A DNA stretch of 64,000 nt from Utricularia gibba (Eukaryota; Streptophyta; Magnoliopsida; Lamiales; Lentibulariaceae), in the NCBI GenBank assembly GCA_002189035.1, contig NEEC01000023.1, positions 558,001 to 622,000 on the forward strand, written 5' to 3'. The notes below the pieces were generated by a model. The model saw only the letters and a list, made by a program, of their open reading frames with translations, was not told the DNA's origin and searched no databases. Every line of letters begins with the position of its first letter. Position 1 is the first letter of the stretch. A program made the translations under genes and the position numbers. Positions 24,086 to 36,497 of the stretch are shown piece after piece.

Positions 24086-26329
24086 TTCTCCACCTTCCCT
24101 GAAACAGTCTCCCTTTTCTCCTCCTCTCCCTCTCCACCGTTTTAGATAACTCCTGAGCTTTTGAGGAGAACCAGCACCAGTTATTGCCTACCATGAGAAA
24201 TCCTTCTTTATTCCGATGTCTGTGTATATATATAGAAACAAGTGATCAATAAATGACTCACAGATGTAAGAAAAACATAAGTCAAAGATAGATAAAAAAA
24301 AATTGAAACCACCAAGTCTTATCTTGAATTTTATTATAAATGTATTTTTTTTTAAAAAAAGTATGTTATTTTTCAGGAATATGTTGAAACTAAGCTAGCG
24401 TTCACATTACTTATATGCCCTTCAGACTTTTGGATGTTCACACTTGACCATTTTTCTCGTGAAAGCGAAGACGTTGAAATTTCAAGGTTTAAAATGGTAT
24501 TTCATTTTTAAATTATTTTAAAACAACCCGTTTATTGTGATTAGGTGTTGTGCTAGGCCCGGACCCCGCACCAACTCATAGGTTTAACAAGGTAAGAGTA
24601 TTTAAATTAAGATTCTAACCTTGTTTAAGGGAGATAATGATGTTTTTTACTCCGTCAATGGGTAGACGCGTGTGCTGTAAAATCGGTTTATGAATTCGGA
24701 TATATCAATCCGGTTTGAATCGATGAATTCATGGATTCGGAATTCATATGATCTATGGAATTGTCTGAGTTTTAAATATCAATTACTCGGAACAACTCGT
24801 GGTTTAATTCGATTTATGGATTCGGAAGTGTATTTTATTTGAATTTTCAACTTTTAAAAGTAAGAAAATAATAAAAAAACAGGAGGTTTAAAATTTTACT
24901 TCTTCAATTGATAAATGTACGTGCTTTTAAGCCATGCTTTGAAGAAGTCAATGATGTTAAAAAAGGTGAAATGGTCCTACGAGAGAATAACTAGTTTTCT
25001 TGACTAGTTCTTCCAAATTTTAACCTATGGTAAATTTGTTTTCCGAGTTTCTGATGGGATAAAAATCCGGCCGGTTTATAACATAATAAACTTAGATTAA
25101 TACGACGGTTTTACGCTATCAAAATGCAGGATGGAGGAGTGGTTCACGTCGATCATGCTTCTTGGTATGGCTTGAAGGTGCATTTGTGTGTGTAACTGTG
25201 GGCATGCAACAAGATGATTCCCATGCATCATCAAAGATCCCCTCTACTTCACACCTTTGGAAACAGTCCCCCTTCCCACCCAACATCAACTGGTTTGGAT
25301 CTTGGATCCTCTTCCGACGCGCTTCTCCGGTAATACGTATTTCGATTTCAATTTTGATTTCGATTTCGGGTCGACTATACGCAATGTATTGTATAAGTTG
25401 TAAGGTGAAAAGTGTTGCACATGCCTAGTGCAATAGAAGGTGACTACACGAACTTGTTTTTGTGTGTAAGTAAAAGGAGCTCCAATCATTAGGACTCCAT
25501 TATGTGCACCTCATTGAAGTGAACCCTAAGTTTAGGGTTTTGACTGGTTGCATTGCCACTCGAGGCTCATTCCAAGGCCATTCCCGGACCGGATGGCTGA
25601 ACCGGGTGCGCGGTTCGGCTCGGATTAAGGTGGCTCCATTGGCTCGCCAAGCAGGTGCGATGGGAGAACAGGTGAACTGCGTACAAAGCCTAGTGAAACG
25701 GATTTCAAATCCTAGGTTAAATAGTGTGGCTTCATTAAGCGGGTAAGTGTGATTAGGGTTAGCCAATCTAAACACTAATTAATTGCAAGCCGACGCCCAG
25801 TTGCTGGTAGGTGCAAAAAAGTAATGGGAATCAGCAATTAATACGCAATTTTGGAAAAAAGTGACCATCATAATAAAATTATGTTTGATTAAATAGTATA
25901 TACGTATAACAGTATTGTGTTACTATAACACTCATACACTCATTTTTTAAATATGTAGATGATATATGTAAATGAAATTAGAAATTAATTATATATATAC
26001 TATTCATATATTCATATTTCTATTCACATATATGAAATGTTATATATAATTAAGTATATATATATATATATATATATATCCATTATACTATACTTAAACA
26101 TACTAATATACTACTATCAAACGACCTCTAATAATAATAATGATAAATAATGGGGAAGTTTTGAAGCAAAGACAGATAAATAATAGATCCAAATAAAATA
26201 GAATAAATTGAAATAAATGGCAATTTACCAATTTATTTGGCCCATTTTTGGAAGCCCGTGCGTGAAGCTCGTGGGCCCAATGTACGGCCCCATAAACTGA
26301 AACAAAGACGAAGGGCAGGCCCAAAAACC
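24086..26329. other. Intergenic AT-rich DNA with degenerate repeats
   Basis: The MYB promoter lies at the left. At 24680-24830 there are several GGATTCGG/TGAATTCG-like words. At 25500-25760 a GC-richer block carries overlapping short ORFs on both strands. At 26055-26079 there is a pure TA microsatellite. No gene is supported; these may be transposon remnants. Confidence 0.5.
26055..26079. repeat. (TA)n microsatellite
   Basis: 25 bases of uninterrupted alternating T and A, inside a wider AT-rich block upstream of the AdoMet synthetase gene. Confidence 0.95.
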
Positions 26330-27090
26330 GCATTTGAACGCTAGCCTTTGCCACTACCGAACGTATATATATCTATCTTGGTAGTGGGTGATGGTAATCG
26401 ATTCTCTTCCTGTTTCATATTTTCGCAGATCTCTCACTCCGACGAAAAGGTAACGAAATATGATAAACGTTCATCGTATTTTCTGATCTTCGTTTCTCTT
26501 CTCTTCGATTTTACGGCATTTTGTTGTTCTTGTTGTGAGCTGGATCACTGGATCACTGGTTCTTGGTTTTGATCCGACTTTTTATCATTGGTTCGAATCT
26601 CATTCATTTTGTTTGTTTTCGTGATTGTTGAGATCCAGATGAAATTTTTGAACTTTGAGCTTGGTATTTATCAGGTAGTATTTTGTTTATAGTCTCGGGA
26701 ACGCCGAGGATATTGTGAATGCAGTAATGTGTTTGCTAGATCGATTGGTGCGGTTATTTGAATTTGTTGAGATCCAGATCTTGCTTAATTTTGAGTTTTC
26801 AATTACCTCGCACTTCTCAGATTGCATTTGGTGGTTTCATTATGTAAAATCTCTGGCTTTTCGGTCTCCTGAGGGGACTAAGAATATGTTTTATGACATG
26901 TGGTGCAGTAAAATTCTGCGTTCTATTTATTAGGTTGTCGTTTTTTGTCGATTTTGCATCAAGATTCGTAGAGAATCCTACAGTGCAAGCGTATGCATTC
27001 ATTAAGCTGAAAATCTACAAAAGAGGATCATCGTGATGCAAAATGTAGTTGATTTTTTACATTCATGATGTTTTTTACTCAGGTTAAGAT
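26330..27090 (+). promoter_or_regulatory. AdoMet synthetase leader with 5' UTR intron
   Basis: A leader exon near 26380-26449 ends GAAAAG at a GT donor (26450), and the intron ends TTTACTCAG at 27082, eight bases before the start codon. The 633-base intron is T-rich, as plant introns are. Leader introns are usual for plant AdoMet synthetase genes and can raise expression. The transcription start is not located. Confidence 0.75.
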
Positions 27091-28263
27091 ATGGATACCT
27101 TTCTCTTTACATCCGAGTCGGTTAATGAAGGGCATCCCGACAAGCTTTGCGATCAAGTCTCCGACGCCATCCTTGATGCTTGTCTCGAACAGGATCCGGA
27201 GAGCAAGGTGGCTTGTGAAACATGCACCAAGACAAATATGGTAATGGTATTCGGCGAGATCACAACCAAGGCGAAGTTGAATTATGAGAAAATAGTCAGG
27301 GATACATGCAGAGGCATCGGTTTCACATCACCTGATGTCGGTCTTGATGCCGACCACTGCAAGGTCCTCGTCAACATCGAACAGCAGAGTCCTGACATTG
27401 CTCAAGGAGTCCACGGACATCTTACAAAGAAGCCCGAGGAAATTGGGGCTGGTGATCAAGGACATATGTTTGGTTACGCTACTGATGAGACACCAGAGCT
27501 GATGCCACTTACTCATGTGCTTGCCACCAAGCTGGGAGCCAAGCTTACTGAAGTCAGGAAGAGCAAAATTTGTCCATGGTTGGGTCCTGATGGTAAGACG
27601 CAGGTCACCGTTGAGTACAAGAATGATAATGGAGCCATGGTTCCTGTAAGAGTCCACACTGTTCTCATCTCGACGCAGCACGACGAGAATGTAACAAATG
27701 AGAAGATTGCCGCTGATCTCAAGGAGCATGTCATCAAGCCTGTCATCCCTTCCAAGTACCTTGATGACAAAACTATATTCCATCTCAACCCATCAGGGCG
27801 GTTCGTGATCGGTGGTCCCCATGGAGATGCTGGTCTTACTGGCCGTAAAATCATCATCGACACCTACGGTGGTTGGGGTGCCCATGGCGGCGGTGCTTTC
27901 TCCGGCAAAGATCCCACCAAGGTGGACAGAAGCGGCGCATACATCGCGAGGCAAGCAGCGAAGAGCGTGGTGGCTTCCGGCCTGGCTCGTCGCTGCCTCG
28001 TGCAAGTGTCGTATGCGATCGGGGTGGCAGAGCCGCTTTCCGTATTCGTCGATACTTACAAAACCGGGAAGATCCCGGACAGGGACATCCTTGCTCTGAT
28101 CAAGGAGAAGTTCGACTTCAGGCCAGGGATGATCGCCATCAACCTTGACTTGAAAAGGGGAGGCAACTTCAGGTACCAGAAGACCGCTGCTTACGGCCAC
28201 TTCGGCAGAGAGGACGCCGATTTCACTTGGGAGAAGGTGAAAATCCTCAAGCCCAAAGCTTGA
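27091..28263 (+). CDS. SAMS: S-adenosylmethionine synthetase
   Basis: An intronless coding region of 390 residues, the full usual length. The enzyme joins ATP and methionine into S-adenosylmethionine, the methyl donor and precursor of ethylene and polyamines, in cytosol and nucleus. Motifs seen: [20 protein letters not shown] at the N-terminus, [16 protein letters not shown], the phosphate loop [17 protein letters not shown] and [16 protein letters not shown] near the end. The start ATG follows the leader-intron acceptor by eight bases. Ethylene biosynthesis links it in theory to the CTR1 gene at 36.5 kb, but the distance gives no evidence of joint control. Confidence 0.98.
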   Translation: MDTFLFTSESVNEGHPDKLCDQVSDAILDACLEQDPESKVACETCTKTNMVMVFGEITTKAKLNYEKIVRDTCRGIGFTSPDVGLDADHCKVLVNIEQQSPDIAQGVHGHLTKKPEEIGAGDQGHMFGYATDETPELMPLTHVLATKLGAKLTEVRKSKICPWLGPDGKTQVTVEYKNDNGAMVPVRVHTVLISTQHDENVTNEKIAADLKEHVIKPVIPSKYLDDKTIFHLNPSGRFVIGGPHGDAGLTGRKIIIDTYGGWGAHGGGAFSGKDPTKVDRSGAYIARQAAKSVVASGLARRCLVQVSYAIGVAEPLSVFVDTYKTGKIPDRDILALIKEKFDFRPGMIAINLDLKRGGNFRYQKTAAYGHFGREDADFTWEKVKILKPKA

Positions 28264-28602
28264 TTCAGCTACTGCAGAAGATGGAATGAGGTACCCCGAT
28301 GCTCTCCATTCTTTTAAAATATTCAATAAATTATTTTCTAATTATATTAATTTATATAATTAAATAATATATGTATATTAGAAAATGAATGGGGACACCA
28401 AATCCTGAATGGCGAATCCGAAGAATCCGTACCATTGGGTTTCCTCATCACACTCAACATGTACACCTACTCGAGGGACACAGCACCAAACTTCTCTTCT
28501 TCTTCTCCCTCAGGATGAACCATATGCTGAGAGCCAACGGCCAAACTTCTAGAACTTTCTCGTGCTGCTGCTGCTGCTATCACCACTGGCACAGTTTGAT
28601 GA
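28264..28602. other. Convergent 3' regions with an AT-rich inverted repeat
   Basis: It lies between the AdoMet synthetase stop (+) and the CHY/RING stop (-). It contains TTTTCTAAT and ATTAGAAAA arms around an AT-rich centre (about 28333-28384), able to form a hairpin in either transcript. CAG/CTG triplets occur near 28564-28578. Confidence 0.55.
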
Positions 28603-30285
28603 TCATGGAGAGCATGTGGTGTGGCCGCCCCTCGTCTGCTTGGTGTTGTAGGAGTTGCAGTGCAAGCACTTGTGAGCCACAAAGTGGAAGCTCACTTCAC
28701 ATGTCTCCCCGCAGTCGTTGCAGAGGATCCACACCTTCACAACACGTTGCCAGTCAGTCGTCGCTCATGGCGATGGACATGCAAAATGGGGGAAATGGGT
28801 TCTCACCATTTTATTCTGATACATCTGAGGCATTGGCGTTGATGCAACCTGAAAAAACATTGAGTCATTAGAATGGTTCCGAAATGGTTCGAAACGCGGC
28901 GGCGGCGGCGGCGGCGGCGGCGTTCGACATACCTCCTGGTCGAGCTTCTCCCAGACGTGAGTCATGTCGCAATATGATTTAGAGCACACCGGACAAGCGT
29001 ACCTGCAAGCCCAACTATCAGCAGTTTGGACAGAAAGTGGAGCAGGGGGTGATCAGCAGAGGAAAGGATCTTACTGGAGATGGTGCTCCATGTCCTTAAG
29101 ACAGTCGAGGTGAATGGTATGCCCACATGACAGGACTGTGACATCGCTCATCGTGTCGAAAAGATACTGCACCACAGAAACCATGTCCTCACTGTTACAG
29201 AGGAACCAGTAGAGCAACATGAGAAGATCAGTCTGTTACACTTACCTCGAAGCAAACTGGGCAGTTGTGATGCATAGCTCTCTCTATACACACGTGAGAG
29301 TCCTTCAGTGTATTGGAATAGCAGCACTCTGAAAACAAAACACAGAGGTAACTGAATGGCTCCAACATCACTCCGCAAAAGGGATTAAGGAACAGAGGAG
29401 ACGTACCGCATCGATCACAGTGGAAGAAGTTTTCTTTGCCACCCTTTCTGTGAGAAGAAAAATAGCAGACATAAAGTGTCAGGAGGAGTAGATAAGCTGA
29501 AAGATATGATTGGGAGAATGGTGACAACCTGCAGATTCCGCATTTGTCACAGTGATATTGATTCTTTGAAACCTGAGAATGAGAATCGTATCATTGTACA
29601 GCAAGAGAAGAGGTTAAAGTTGTAGTTGGGACTGAATCAGAAGGAATCTTACATCATCATCAAAGAACTTGCATTTCGAGCAATAGTACTTCCCCATGCA
29701 GACTCCGCAATTGGTGCACGTCTGTTGGACCTGCAAATCACACAGCTTCATATCAATAAAAATCTTCTGGGAAAGACTGTGCTGTGTAAAGCTTGAACTC
29801 ACATCTTGTTCAGTGTTGCACACAGAGCAGATTATCTGAAGACAAATGCAAACACAGTATTTTATTAGAATATCATCATCAGTTTCAATGAAGTGAGAAA
29901 TTGGAGAGAAGAATGAGATTTTGAACTCACCCTTTCGATTTCATGACGAGGGAGGTCATGTCTGTTGAGTGGATCCACAGATATAGAGTTCTGATCAATT
30001 ATTATTACAAGAACTTAGAATCCTTCCTTACAAATGGACAGCATATGCAAGAAGAAATAACAACAAAGATGAACCTTAGCATCATTGTGGCAGTGTCTGC
30101 AATCAAATATTTCATTGCAGCAGGGTGCTACGATCCGGCACCTCCTCTGATAATGTACGCATCTGAAAAGTACGAAGATTTTCCCACAAAAATCAACAAC
30201 CCCAGTTCTAGTATGCACGACTTGAAAAAGAAGAACGCAAAGATACACAATTCCCATACCCGTATTTCTCAAGCAGAGAGTCCAT
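28603..30285 (-). CDS. CHY/CTCHY/RING zinc-finger E3 ubiquitin ligase (CHYR/MIEL1-type)
   Basis: Twelve exons (minus): 30285-30260, 30162-30075, 29990-29931, 29835-29803, 29730-29653, 29572-29529, 29447-29407, 29328-29246, 29166-29075, 29002-28933, 28848-28807, 28734-28603, 262 residues with every phase consistent. It starts [14 protein letters not shown] finger ([44 protein letters not shown]) leads to a CTCHY finger ([21 protein letters not shown]). The RING-H2 finger follows ([33 protein letters not shown]), then a C-terminal zinc ribbon ([20 protein letters not shown]). Family members such as CHYR1 and MIEL1 ubiquitinate proteins in ABA and defence signalling. It ends GGHTTCSP. Confidence 0.96.
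28898..28921. repeat. (GGC)8 trinucleotide repeat in an intron
   Basis: An uninterrupted GGC/GCC triplet run between exons 10 and 11 of the CHY/RING gene. It is extremely GC-rich within a small intron in an AT-rich neighbourhood. Confidence 0.92.
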
Positions 30286-31502
30286 TTCTTTCTGGGTTTT
30301 CCGGGGAACAAAGCGCCTGGCGAAGGATCAGCCTCAGGATGCAGATAAATAACACGCAACAGCGCAATCCAATAAACGCGAATACAAACCTTGTTTGTGT
30401 TGAGGGATAAAAGGGAAGCACATCGTCAGGGTTTATATAGCCGTGGAGAAGTAAGAAACCAGTGGGAATTAGGGAAACCTAAAAAACACGCCCAAGGTAT
30501 TATCTTTTGCTTTTTTGGATTTTGTTGGGTTCGTCAACGACGGGAAGGTGCGCTGACGAGGTTCCACGCCAGCGCCTTCACTATGTAGAAATCGACTACT
30601 TGCTCTCCTCTCCCCCCTCCTGCTGACGCCGGCGAAAATTCTGACTACGACTACAAAAAAAAAAAAAAAAAAAACGTTTATTTTGACGGCAACGGACGAG
30701 ATTTCTCCCACACAAAAAGACACCTTTTCTTTAAAACTCGAATCCAAACTTGAATGCAACAACCGTAAGCACTCGCCTAACAAAACCCAGCCCCCTGTCC
30801 TGAAAAAAATACGTTCTTATCCACGAGTCCACATAGGTGGAAGTTCCTCCCTGATGTTTCGCAGGAAGATTTATTTTTACTTAAAAAAATATTAAAAAAA
30901 GCAAACCCATTCTTGCAAGCATCGCGGTTTCAGATAAGGTGGGAGCACTGCCGGCACGATGAAGACGACGATGGATCATGTCCGTTAATCCTTATTTAAA
31001 ATATTAAAAAGGAGATAATACATTTGTACTTTTCTCTCCCTCCGGACCCCACTTCACGTGGCTAAAGTCTAGAACCAATCCAGGAGCACATTTTTTTACT
31101 ATTATAAACCCTGATATTTTTAAAAAGTAATTATTAATTGTTTGAGGAAAATCTCACGTACGGAATGAATTCTAATTTCGCTAATTTTGAATTATTAAGC
31201 CGGTTCTAGTTTCTTTAGTGACGGGATTAATTTAAAAAATGTGGTCCATATTATTACGCATTTTCCACGTCAATTTTATTTGTTTTATTCTTCGAATTGA
31301 TGTGAAAAGAGCTTCCGCTTTTCTACAGTTGGAAAACGGAATCAATTTTTCCTATTTTTTGAAAATTATTTTAAGAAAATAAAAGATAAAAAATTCAGTT
31401 TGGATATGAAAAGTCCGGTCGTACTTTTCAAGGGTATGAAGCCCGGCCCGTTTTGGGAATATTTGGGCTAGCAATTTGTCCGTATTCGGAGCATCCCCCG
31501 GA
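30286..31502. other. Divergent promoter region with poly(A) tract
   Basis: This is 1.2 kb shared by the CHY/RING gene (-) and threonine deaminase (+). An uninterrupted A20 tract spans 30655-30674. Short ORFs here show no conserved sequence. Confidence 0.5.
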
Positions 31503-33977
31503 ATGGCGGCTCTGGGTTTCGCGGCGCGGTTCCAGTGTTCACACCTTGGATCCGAATCCGATTTCGTCGGCCGTTGCCGCCGGAAGCCTTTCATCCATGG
31601 CGCCCTCCCCGGGACGGGCTGGGAGGTTTTGCCTGATATTACGAAGGCATCGCCACCGGCGTCGTTGCTGCGGCTGACAGTTTCGCCGGGCTCTCTCCAG
31701 CCTGAAAGTGGGTATTTGGTGCCCAATCTGAATATGGGGAATGGGTTTTTGGGTGATGGTGTGTTGAACGAAATGCAGTACTTAACGAATATCCTGGGGT
31801 CGAAGGTTTATGATGTGGCTCATGAGTCTCCATTGGAACTCGCTACGAAGCTAACGGAGAGATTGGGAGTCAATGTATGGTTGAAAAGAGAGGATCTTCA
31901 GCCGGTACGTGGGTGATTTTATATTTTTCTCGAGTGATGGAATTGTGTTGGCTGTGATTACATATCAAGTTCCTTTCTTGTTTACAGGTGTTCTCGTTCA
32001 AGCTTCGAGGTGCTTATAACATGATGGCAAAACTTCCAGAAGAACAGCTTAAAAGGGGCGTTATTTGTTCATCCGCTGGAAATCATGCTCAAGGAGTTGC
32101 ATTGTCAGCCCGGAAATTGGAATGCGATGCTGTCATTGCTATGCCTGTAACTACACCAGAGATCAAGGTTTTTTTTTTTTTGTTTATGTTGTTCTCTTAG
32201 TTTTATCTCATTGCATCATCTGGATTTTGACTCCCTTTTGGTTGATGCTGCTGTTATAGTGGAAATCTGTTGAAAGATTGGGAGCTACCGTGGTTCTCAC
32301 AGGGGATTCATATGATGAAGCTCAAGCATATGCCAAGAACAGGGCTTTAGAGGATGGACGCACGTTTATTCCTCCTTTTGATCACCCTGATGTAATTGCA
32401 GGGCAGGGAACAGTTGGTATGGAGATCGTGAAACAGATGAAACATCCAACGGAAGCAATATTTGTGCCCGTTGGTGGTGGTGGGCTCATAGCTGGTATCG
32501 CAGCCTACGTGAAAAAGGTCTGTCCAGAAGTGAAAATCATCGGTGTAGAACCATTTGATGCAAATGCAATGGCTTTGTCACTGCACCATGGCCAACGTGT
32601 TGCATTGAGCCATGTGGGAGGTTTTGCTGATGGTGTAGCAGTCAAAGTGGTTGGCGAGGAGACTTTCCGCCTCTGCAGGGAACTAATAGATGGTGTAGTT
32701 CTCGTTAGCCGTGATGCTATTTGTGCTTCGATAAAGGTTTGCTTGCTTTTCTACTACAGGTCTTTATGATTTTACATTGATCAGGTGCACTTTGTCATAC
32801 AAATGTTTATCCCTATATGTTACTGCCTTGCTGTGTGTCCTCAGTGCTTCGTTATATGGTGTAGGATATGTTCGAAGAGAAAAGGAGCATATTAGAGCCA
32901 GCAGGGGCTCTTGCATTATCTGGAGCTGAAGCATACTGCAAATACTACGGAATCAAGAGTAAAAACATAGTTGCTCTAACCTCTGGAGCTAACATGAACT
33001 TTGATAGATTGAGATTGGTAACGGAACTGGCGGACGTCGGCCGGCGTCGTGAAGCTGTGCTTGCAACTTACATGCCAGAGGAGCGTGGTAGCTTTAAAAG
33101 ATTCTGCGAGCTTGTAAGGCACCGCCACCTTTCTTCCTTCCACAGATATAGACGCAAAACTTCTGATGATAGCATTTGCTTTTGTCGCAGGTGGGACCTA
33201 TGAATATCACTGAGTTCAAATACAGATATAATCAAGACAAAGGAAAGGCCTTAGTCTTGTACAGGTGAGGGATAAAGCACTGTAATCAATTGATTGCTCT
33301 TCAGCTCTGAACCACCTGCCATTTTGCGCTAGTATATATATGATTCCCCTTCTGTTGAACAGTGTTGGCCTTCACACTGAATATGAACTTAATGAAATGC
33401 TCGAAAGAATGAAGTCTTCCGGGCTAGAGACAATGGACCATACTGCAAATGACCTGGTGAAAGATCATTTGCGGCATCTGGTGAGCTTTCCATTTCTAAC
33501 GACTTGGGAGTTTTAGTGTGTCTGAATCACGTGAAATCCGGTGTTCTTTTCGGATTTCTTGATGTATGATGCACCCTGTGTGCCTTTTTCTCAGATGGGT
33601 GGAAGATCATATGTGAAAGATGAGCTTCTTTGCCGGTTCGTGTTCCCGGAAAGGCCCGGCGCTTTGATGAAGTTCTTGGATGCATTGAGCCCCCGCTGGA
33701 ACATAACACTATTTCACTACCGGGGCCAGGTTTTCACCCCTCAATCTTCATCAAGCTCCCTCTTTAACAACAGAAACACTTCAGTACTCCGTTGTGATTA
33801 CTCGTCCCATGCAGTTTCTGATGTGATTGATTACAGGGAGAAACGGGTGCCAATGTGCTTGTCGGCATCCAAGTTGCTGAGCCGGAGATGCCCGAGTTCC
33901 GGGACCGTGCCGGCAGCCTGGGGTACGATTTCCGAATAGAGAACCACAATGAAGCTTTCCACCTGCTAATGCGGTGA
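31503..33977 (+). CDS. OMR1: Threonine deaminase (biosynthetic, plastid)
   Basis: Eight exons: 31503-31904, 31988-32167, 32260-32736, 32865-33113, 33191-33264, 33363-33480, 33595-33729, 33837-33977, 591 residues with all phases in order. It deaminates threonine to 2-oxobutanoate, the first step of isoleucine synthesis, in plastids. A Ser/Arg-rich N-terminus is the likely transit peptide. The PLP lysine lies in [12 protein letters not shown] (K139), the substrate loop is [11 protein letters not shown] and the PLP phosphate loop is [11 protein letters not shown]. Two ACT-like regulatory repeats follow ([15 protein letters not shown] and [15 protein letters not shown]), indicating isoleucine feedback. 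The complete regulatory part fits the housekeeping enzyme; the Solanaceae-type defence form was not considered further. ATG 31503 is the first in frame. Confidence 0.95.
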
Positions 33978-34542
33978 GCAGAGGTGCGCGCCCTGGTTCA
34001 ATGGGTGAGCTCAGCCGGTTCTCGGTTCCACTCTGGTGTCTGGCGCCGGATGCATCAACCCGGAGAAACTGTCAGCTTGTGTAGTGCTTGCAGTGTTGTG
34101 TGGAGCACCAAAGAGGAAACTGTCAGCTTGTGTAGAAGATCATCGTACCATTCGAAAATGGCTATAGAATTTGTTTTGCAGTTGGTGTGAAAAATAATAT
34201 TGATTAAATGTGATCAGATTTATGATGATATATATATTTTTTAATTTTAGAATTGGGAATTCACATATTTCACAATTTATTTGAAAAATTGATAAAAAAA
34301 AAATAATTATTGGTTTTTTTTATTAGGAATTTAGATTTCGAATTTTTTTGAGAAATAAAATAGGAACATTCGTACAGGCTTGCCACGTAGTAATTCGTTT
34401 GGAATATCGTGCATTGTGAGAGCGACACGTGTTGTCCTGTCAGACCTTTCACCGTACACGTGTCCTCTCTGATTCTGTAGTCTACTATATATATAATGGT
34501 TGATGCTTCAGGTGACCTCCACGTAGTTGCTGGTTCTGAAAA
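33978..34542. other. Threonine deaminase 3' region and LEA promoter
   Basis: It contains the 3' UTR of threonine deaminase, an AT-rich stretch (34190-34360) and the LEA promoter elements listed separately. No gene was seen. Confidence 0.6.
34426..34497 (+). promoter_or_regulatory. LEA promoter: two ABREs and TATA box
   Basis: ACGT elements ACACGTGTTG (core 34426-34431) and CACGTGTC (34457-34464) precede a TATATATATAA box (about 34485-34496). The start codon is at 34543. Paired ABREs this close to a TATA box are the classical layout of ABA- and desiccation-induced LEA genes. Motifs are seen; the response is inferred. Confidence 0.7.
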
Positions 34543-35687
34543 ATGGCTTCGAGTAAAGAAGAGAGAGCTGAAGTAGCGGCGCGCGCGGCGGCGGAGGAGC
34601 TGTCGGACGTCAATAGGGAAAGAAAAATGACTGCTGCGGCGGAGGAGGAGAAGAGGACTCCGGGAATGGTCGAAAGTTTGATCAAGTCAGCTCAGCAGAC
34701 CATGGAGCATGCCAAGGAAGCTGTGATCGGGAAGTCGCATGAGGCCGCTGAGAAAACCAGGGAAACAAAGGATTCCGCGGCGGCGAAGATCGGGGAGTAC
34801 AAAGACTCCGCAGTGGAGAAAGCAAAAGAGGGTAAAGATGCAACTGTGGAGAAAGCCAAAAGTGCGAAGGACACAGCAGTAGAGAAAGCAGGGGAGTACA
34901 GAGACTACACTGCTGAGAAGGCGAAAGAAGGTGAAGTGGCGACAGTGGAGAAAGCAGGGGAGTACAAGGACTACACTGCGGAGAAAGCTAAAGAAGGTAA
35001 AGATGCGACTGTGGGGAAGATGACGGAGATGAAGGACACGGCAGTGGACGCGGCGAGAAGGGCTGTGGATTTTTTAACTGGGAAGAAAGAGGAGACGAAG
35101 AAAGCCGCAGGTGAAGCCGCTGGAGCTGCAGAGGAGAAAACAGTGGAGGCGAAAGATGAAGTAAAGGTCAGCCGTTTGTAAAGCTTCGTTTCTTTTCCTC
35201 TTCTTCTTGTCGTGGTTAACACACAGAACAAATGAATAAAGTCCCGCTTTTTACTCAAAAACTTGCTCTGAGGATCAGAAATTTCATTCCAAAAAAACAC
35301 TGCAATTACAGGGGAAGTACGAGGAGACGAAGGAAGAAGCAACCAGAAAAATGGAAGATATGAAACTCGGAGAACACAGGTACTTCCAACCACCAAAAAC
35401 ACTCCTCAGTTGTCGTCTTGTTATTGCAGTTGCCTGAATTGCTCCCACCAATTAGCAGGGCCACCGAAGATAAAGCAGGCGGCGGCGGTGGCGGAATCAT
35501 GGGTGTATTCGAAGGCGTAAAAGACGCGATCAAAGGAACACTGACGCCCCATCAAACAAGTGAAGAGCAAGAGAAGACACGGGGAGTAGAGGAAGGCGTG
35601 GTTGTGGAGATGGATCCAGGCAAGAACGCAGCGGGCGAACCCGGAGTGACCCGTGTCCGACTCATCCGGGATGATCGGCATCCATGA
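34543..35687 (+). CDS. Late embryogenesis abundant protein, group 3 (LEA_4)
   Basis: Three exons: 34543-35166, 35312-35379, 35459-35687, 306 residues. The protein is very hydrophilic, rich in Ala, Lys, Glu and Thr. The centre is built of about ten imperfect 11-residue repeats of the type [11 protein letters not shown] and [11 protein letters not shown], which form amphipathic helices on drying. LEA_4 proteins protect membranes and enzymes during seed maturation and dehydration. The end has a Gly-rich linker ([15 protein letters not shown]) and a C-terminal segment. Retention of intron 1 would give a shorter 212-residue form ending KVSRL. ABREs lie upstream. A 64-base poly(A) tract begins 79 bases after the stop codon. 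Confidence 0.92.
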
Positions 35688-35763
35688 ACATCCGCCACTC
35701 CCTCCTCAGTTCCTCAGAAAACTGTGCTTGTTGCTGTTATAGATGAATAAGTCGTCGTCCCCC

Positions 35764-35766
<3 letters not shown>

Positions 35767-35830
<64 letters not shown>
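35767..35830. repeat. Poly(A)64 tract
   Basis: 64 uninterrupted As directly after the presumed 3' end of the LEA gene. It is followed by two copies of CCGTTATAT separated by a further A8-type run. Confidence 0.97.
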
Positions 35831-35832
<2 letters not shown>

Positions 35833-36497
35833 GTTATATAAAAAAAAACCGTTATATGGATATGATATGTTCATGTTGCATCATGTACCATTTCCAATGG
35901 GCCGACGTTGAGTGTGATGGGCCTGGAAGAAAACAATTGGCCCAGCCCTTACTGCAACGTAATGGCCCGCCAACGGCCCGATTCCTACGCACCAAGTCTA
36001 CTCTACTAAAAAGTTATTTTAAATAAATTATTTGTTGTATTAAAAATACAAATTTGTAATTATTGAGTTATAAAGTATGACTATTAATAAATATGAAATA
36101 TGTCATTTATTTATAAAAATAATTTCTTATGTTTTTTTATATTTCAAAAATGAATGAATGTTACAATAACTATTTCTAAAAAATATATCAATTCCATTTC
36201 ATTAAAATTTTTAATTTTGTTAGAACAAATGCTGACGTGGTTTTTAAAAGTAACCTTAGTCCGCAAAAGTGTAAAATGAATAAATAAATATAAATAAAAA
36301 GAGAGCGCTTTAAATGATTGAGGCATTGAGCCCCAAATTTTTAATAATTGAATATCAGCACGATTTCGGTGTGCATTTTTAGCATATGGCTGTGTCCGTG
36401 TTCCCAGAATGTTTGTAGAAACTTTTCCTGCAAGATTCTTACTTTTGCAGCTGGAATCCGACGACCTGGTGCACGCCGAAGCGTGGGGAGAATTCCG
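35831..36497. other. AT-rich spacer and CTR1 leader
   Basis: This is AT-rich between 36000 and 36330, then a leader for the CTR1 gene. The reading frame of CTR1 is open upstream of its ATG but contains no other ATG in good context. No other feature was seen. Confidence 0.5.

Noticed and set aside
26580-26610. GGTTCGAATCTC resembling a tRNA box B
   Set aside because: No acceptor, D or anticodon arm can be built around it; it lies inside the AdoMet synthetase leader intron.
31352-31833. Minus-strand ORFs opposite threonine deaminase exon 1
   Set aside because: Shadow frames of a clearly conserved plus-strand exon.
34543-35830. LEA gene as a processed retrogene because of the A64 tract
   Set aside because: It has two phased introns and its own TATA/ABRE promoter, so it was not copied from mRNA.
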